Below are positions 63,896 through 64,000 of a DNA stretch of 64,000 nt, piece after piece. The stretch spans positions 186,001 to 250,000 of the forward strand of contig NZ_JAFBBD010000006.1 in the NCBI RefSeq assembly GCF_016906995.1, in the 5' to 3' direction. Position 1 is the stretch's first letter; each line of letters starts with the position of its first letter. The notes beneath the pieces are model-generated. The model was not told the origin of the DNA. It ran no database searches and worked only from the letters and a program-made list of their open reading frames with translations. Origin of the DNA: Spongiibacter marinus. GTDB lineage: Bacteria > Pseudomonadota > Gammaproteobacteria > Pseudomonadales > Spongiibacteraceae. The translations under genes and the position numbers were made by a program.

Positions 63896-64000
63896 ATCGC
63901 CAGAATCTGGCTGTGAAAACGCGTCGACCAGTGAACACAGGTGTCGTACGCGACCGACAGATTAGACGGCGCTGAAGTGCGACTCTCATACCCGCTGGCA
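63896..64000. other. Sequence downstream of tnpA, window edge
   Basis: 105 bases after the transposase stop with no gene. The transposon's right inverted repeat would be expected in or soon after this stretch, but no G-rich terminal repeat matching the left side could be recognised. Confidence 0.4.

Noticed and set aside
63896-64000. Right terminal inverted repeat of the Tn3-family element
   Set aside because: No stretch here could be matched with the left junction sequence; claiming a repeat would be guesswork.

Overview
The window reads as a chromosomal segment of a marine-type gammaproteobacterium, most likely a relative of the Cellvibrionales/Spongiibacteraceae. This is inferred from gene content: nfuA, rlmD, rlmG, a gloB/methyltransferase/rnhA/dnaQ block, mltD, a yej-type ABC importer, and a ChpA-like HPt protein near sohB. 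No 16S gene or other marker fixes the taxon. No tRNA, rRNA or CRISPR array was found.

Region 1 (1-24.8 kb) is core genome. It holds the 3' end of nfuA, a thioesterase, a YchJ-type SEC-C protein and an EEP-family phosphodiesterase. These face a type I DAHP synthase across two hairpins. rlmD, an LLM flavin oxidoreductase, a low-molecular-weight tyrosine phosphatase and rlmG follow. Then come a second tyrosine phosphatase coupled to an AraC regulator, a five-gene peptide-type ABC importer (yejABE plus two separate ATPases), mltD, and gloB divergent from a methyltransferase-rnhA-dnaQ run. The region ends with an HPt-only ChpA homologue, an unknown membrane protein, SohB, an MDR oxidoreductase and an orphan GspG-like pseudopilin.

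Region 2 (24.8-41.8 kb) is a CoA-linked catabolic region. A minus-strand operon encodes a PaaN-like aldehyde dehydrogenase, an SCP-x-type thiolase, an acyl-CoA ligase and a PaaI-type thioesterase. A tandem (double) HxlR regulator is divergent from it. A second block has carotenoid/stilbene oxygenase, tannase-family esterase and TonB receptor on the minus strand. Divergent from that run a nitronate-monooxygenase-like flavoprotein, a second acyl-CoA ligase and two thiolases. Together they look like an uptake, ester hydrolysis, oxidative cleavage, CoA activation and thiolysis route for an unidentified substrate.

Region 3 (about 42-64 kb, running off the right edge) is a mobile heavy-metal/redox island. 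It opens with a frameshifted coiled-coil protein resembling TnpT/KfrA. Next are a czcCBA-type HME-RND pump with small leader genes, an LspA plus short CDF transporter operon divergent from a CadR/PbrR-like MerR regulator, and a sterol-desaturase-family gene divergent from an AraC regulator. A second short CDF transporter follows, then gene wreckage: an Xre antitoxin fragment, a frameshifted SBF/ACR3-like transporter, a third CDF tail and a P-type ATPase tail. A thiol-redox set (split DsbD-like pair and 1-Cys peroxiredoxin) sits among these. The right end carries an unknown 325-aa gene, a SprT-like metalloprotein, a 44-bp perfect palindrome and a complete Tn3-family transposase. No resolvase or terminal inverted repeat was identified in view.
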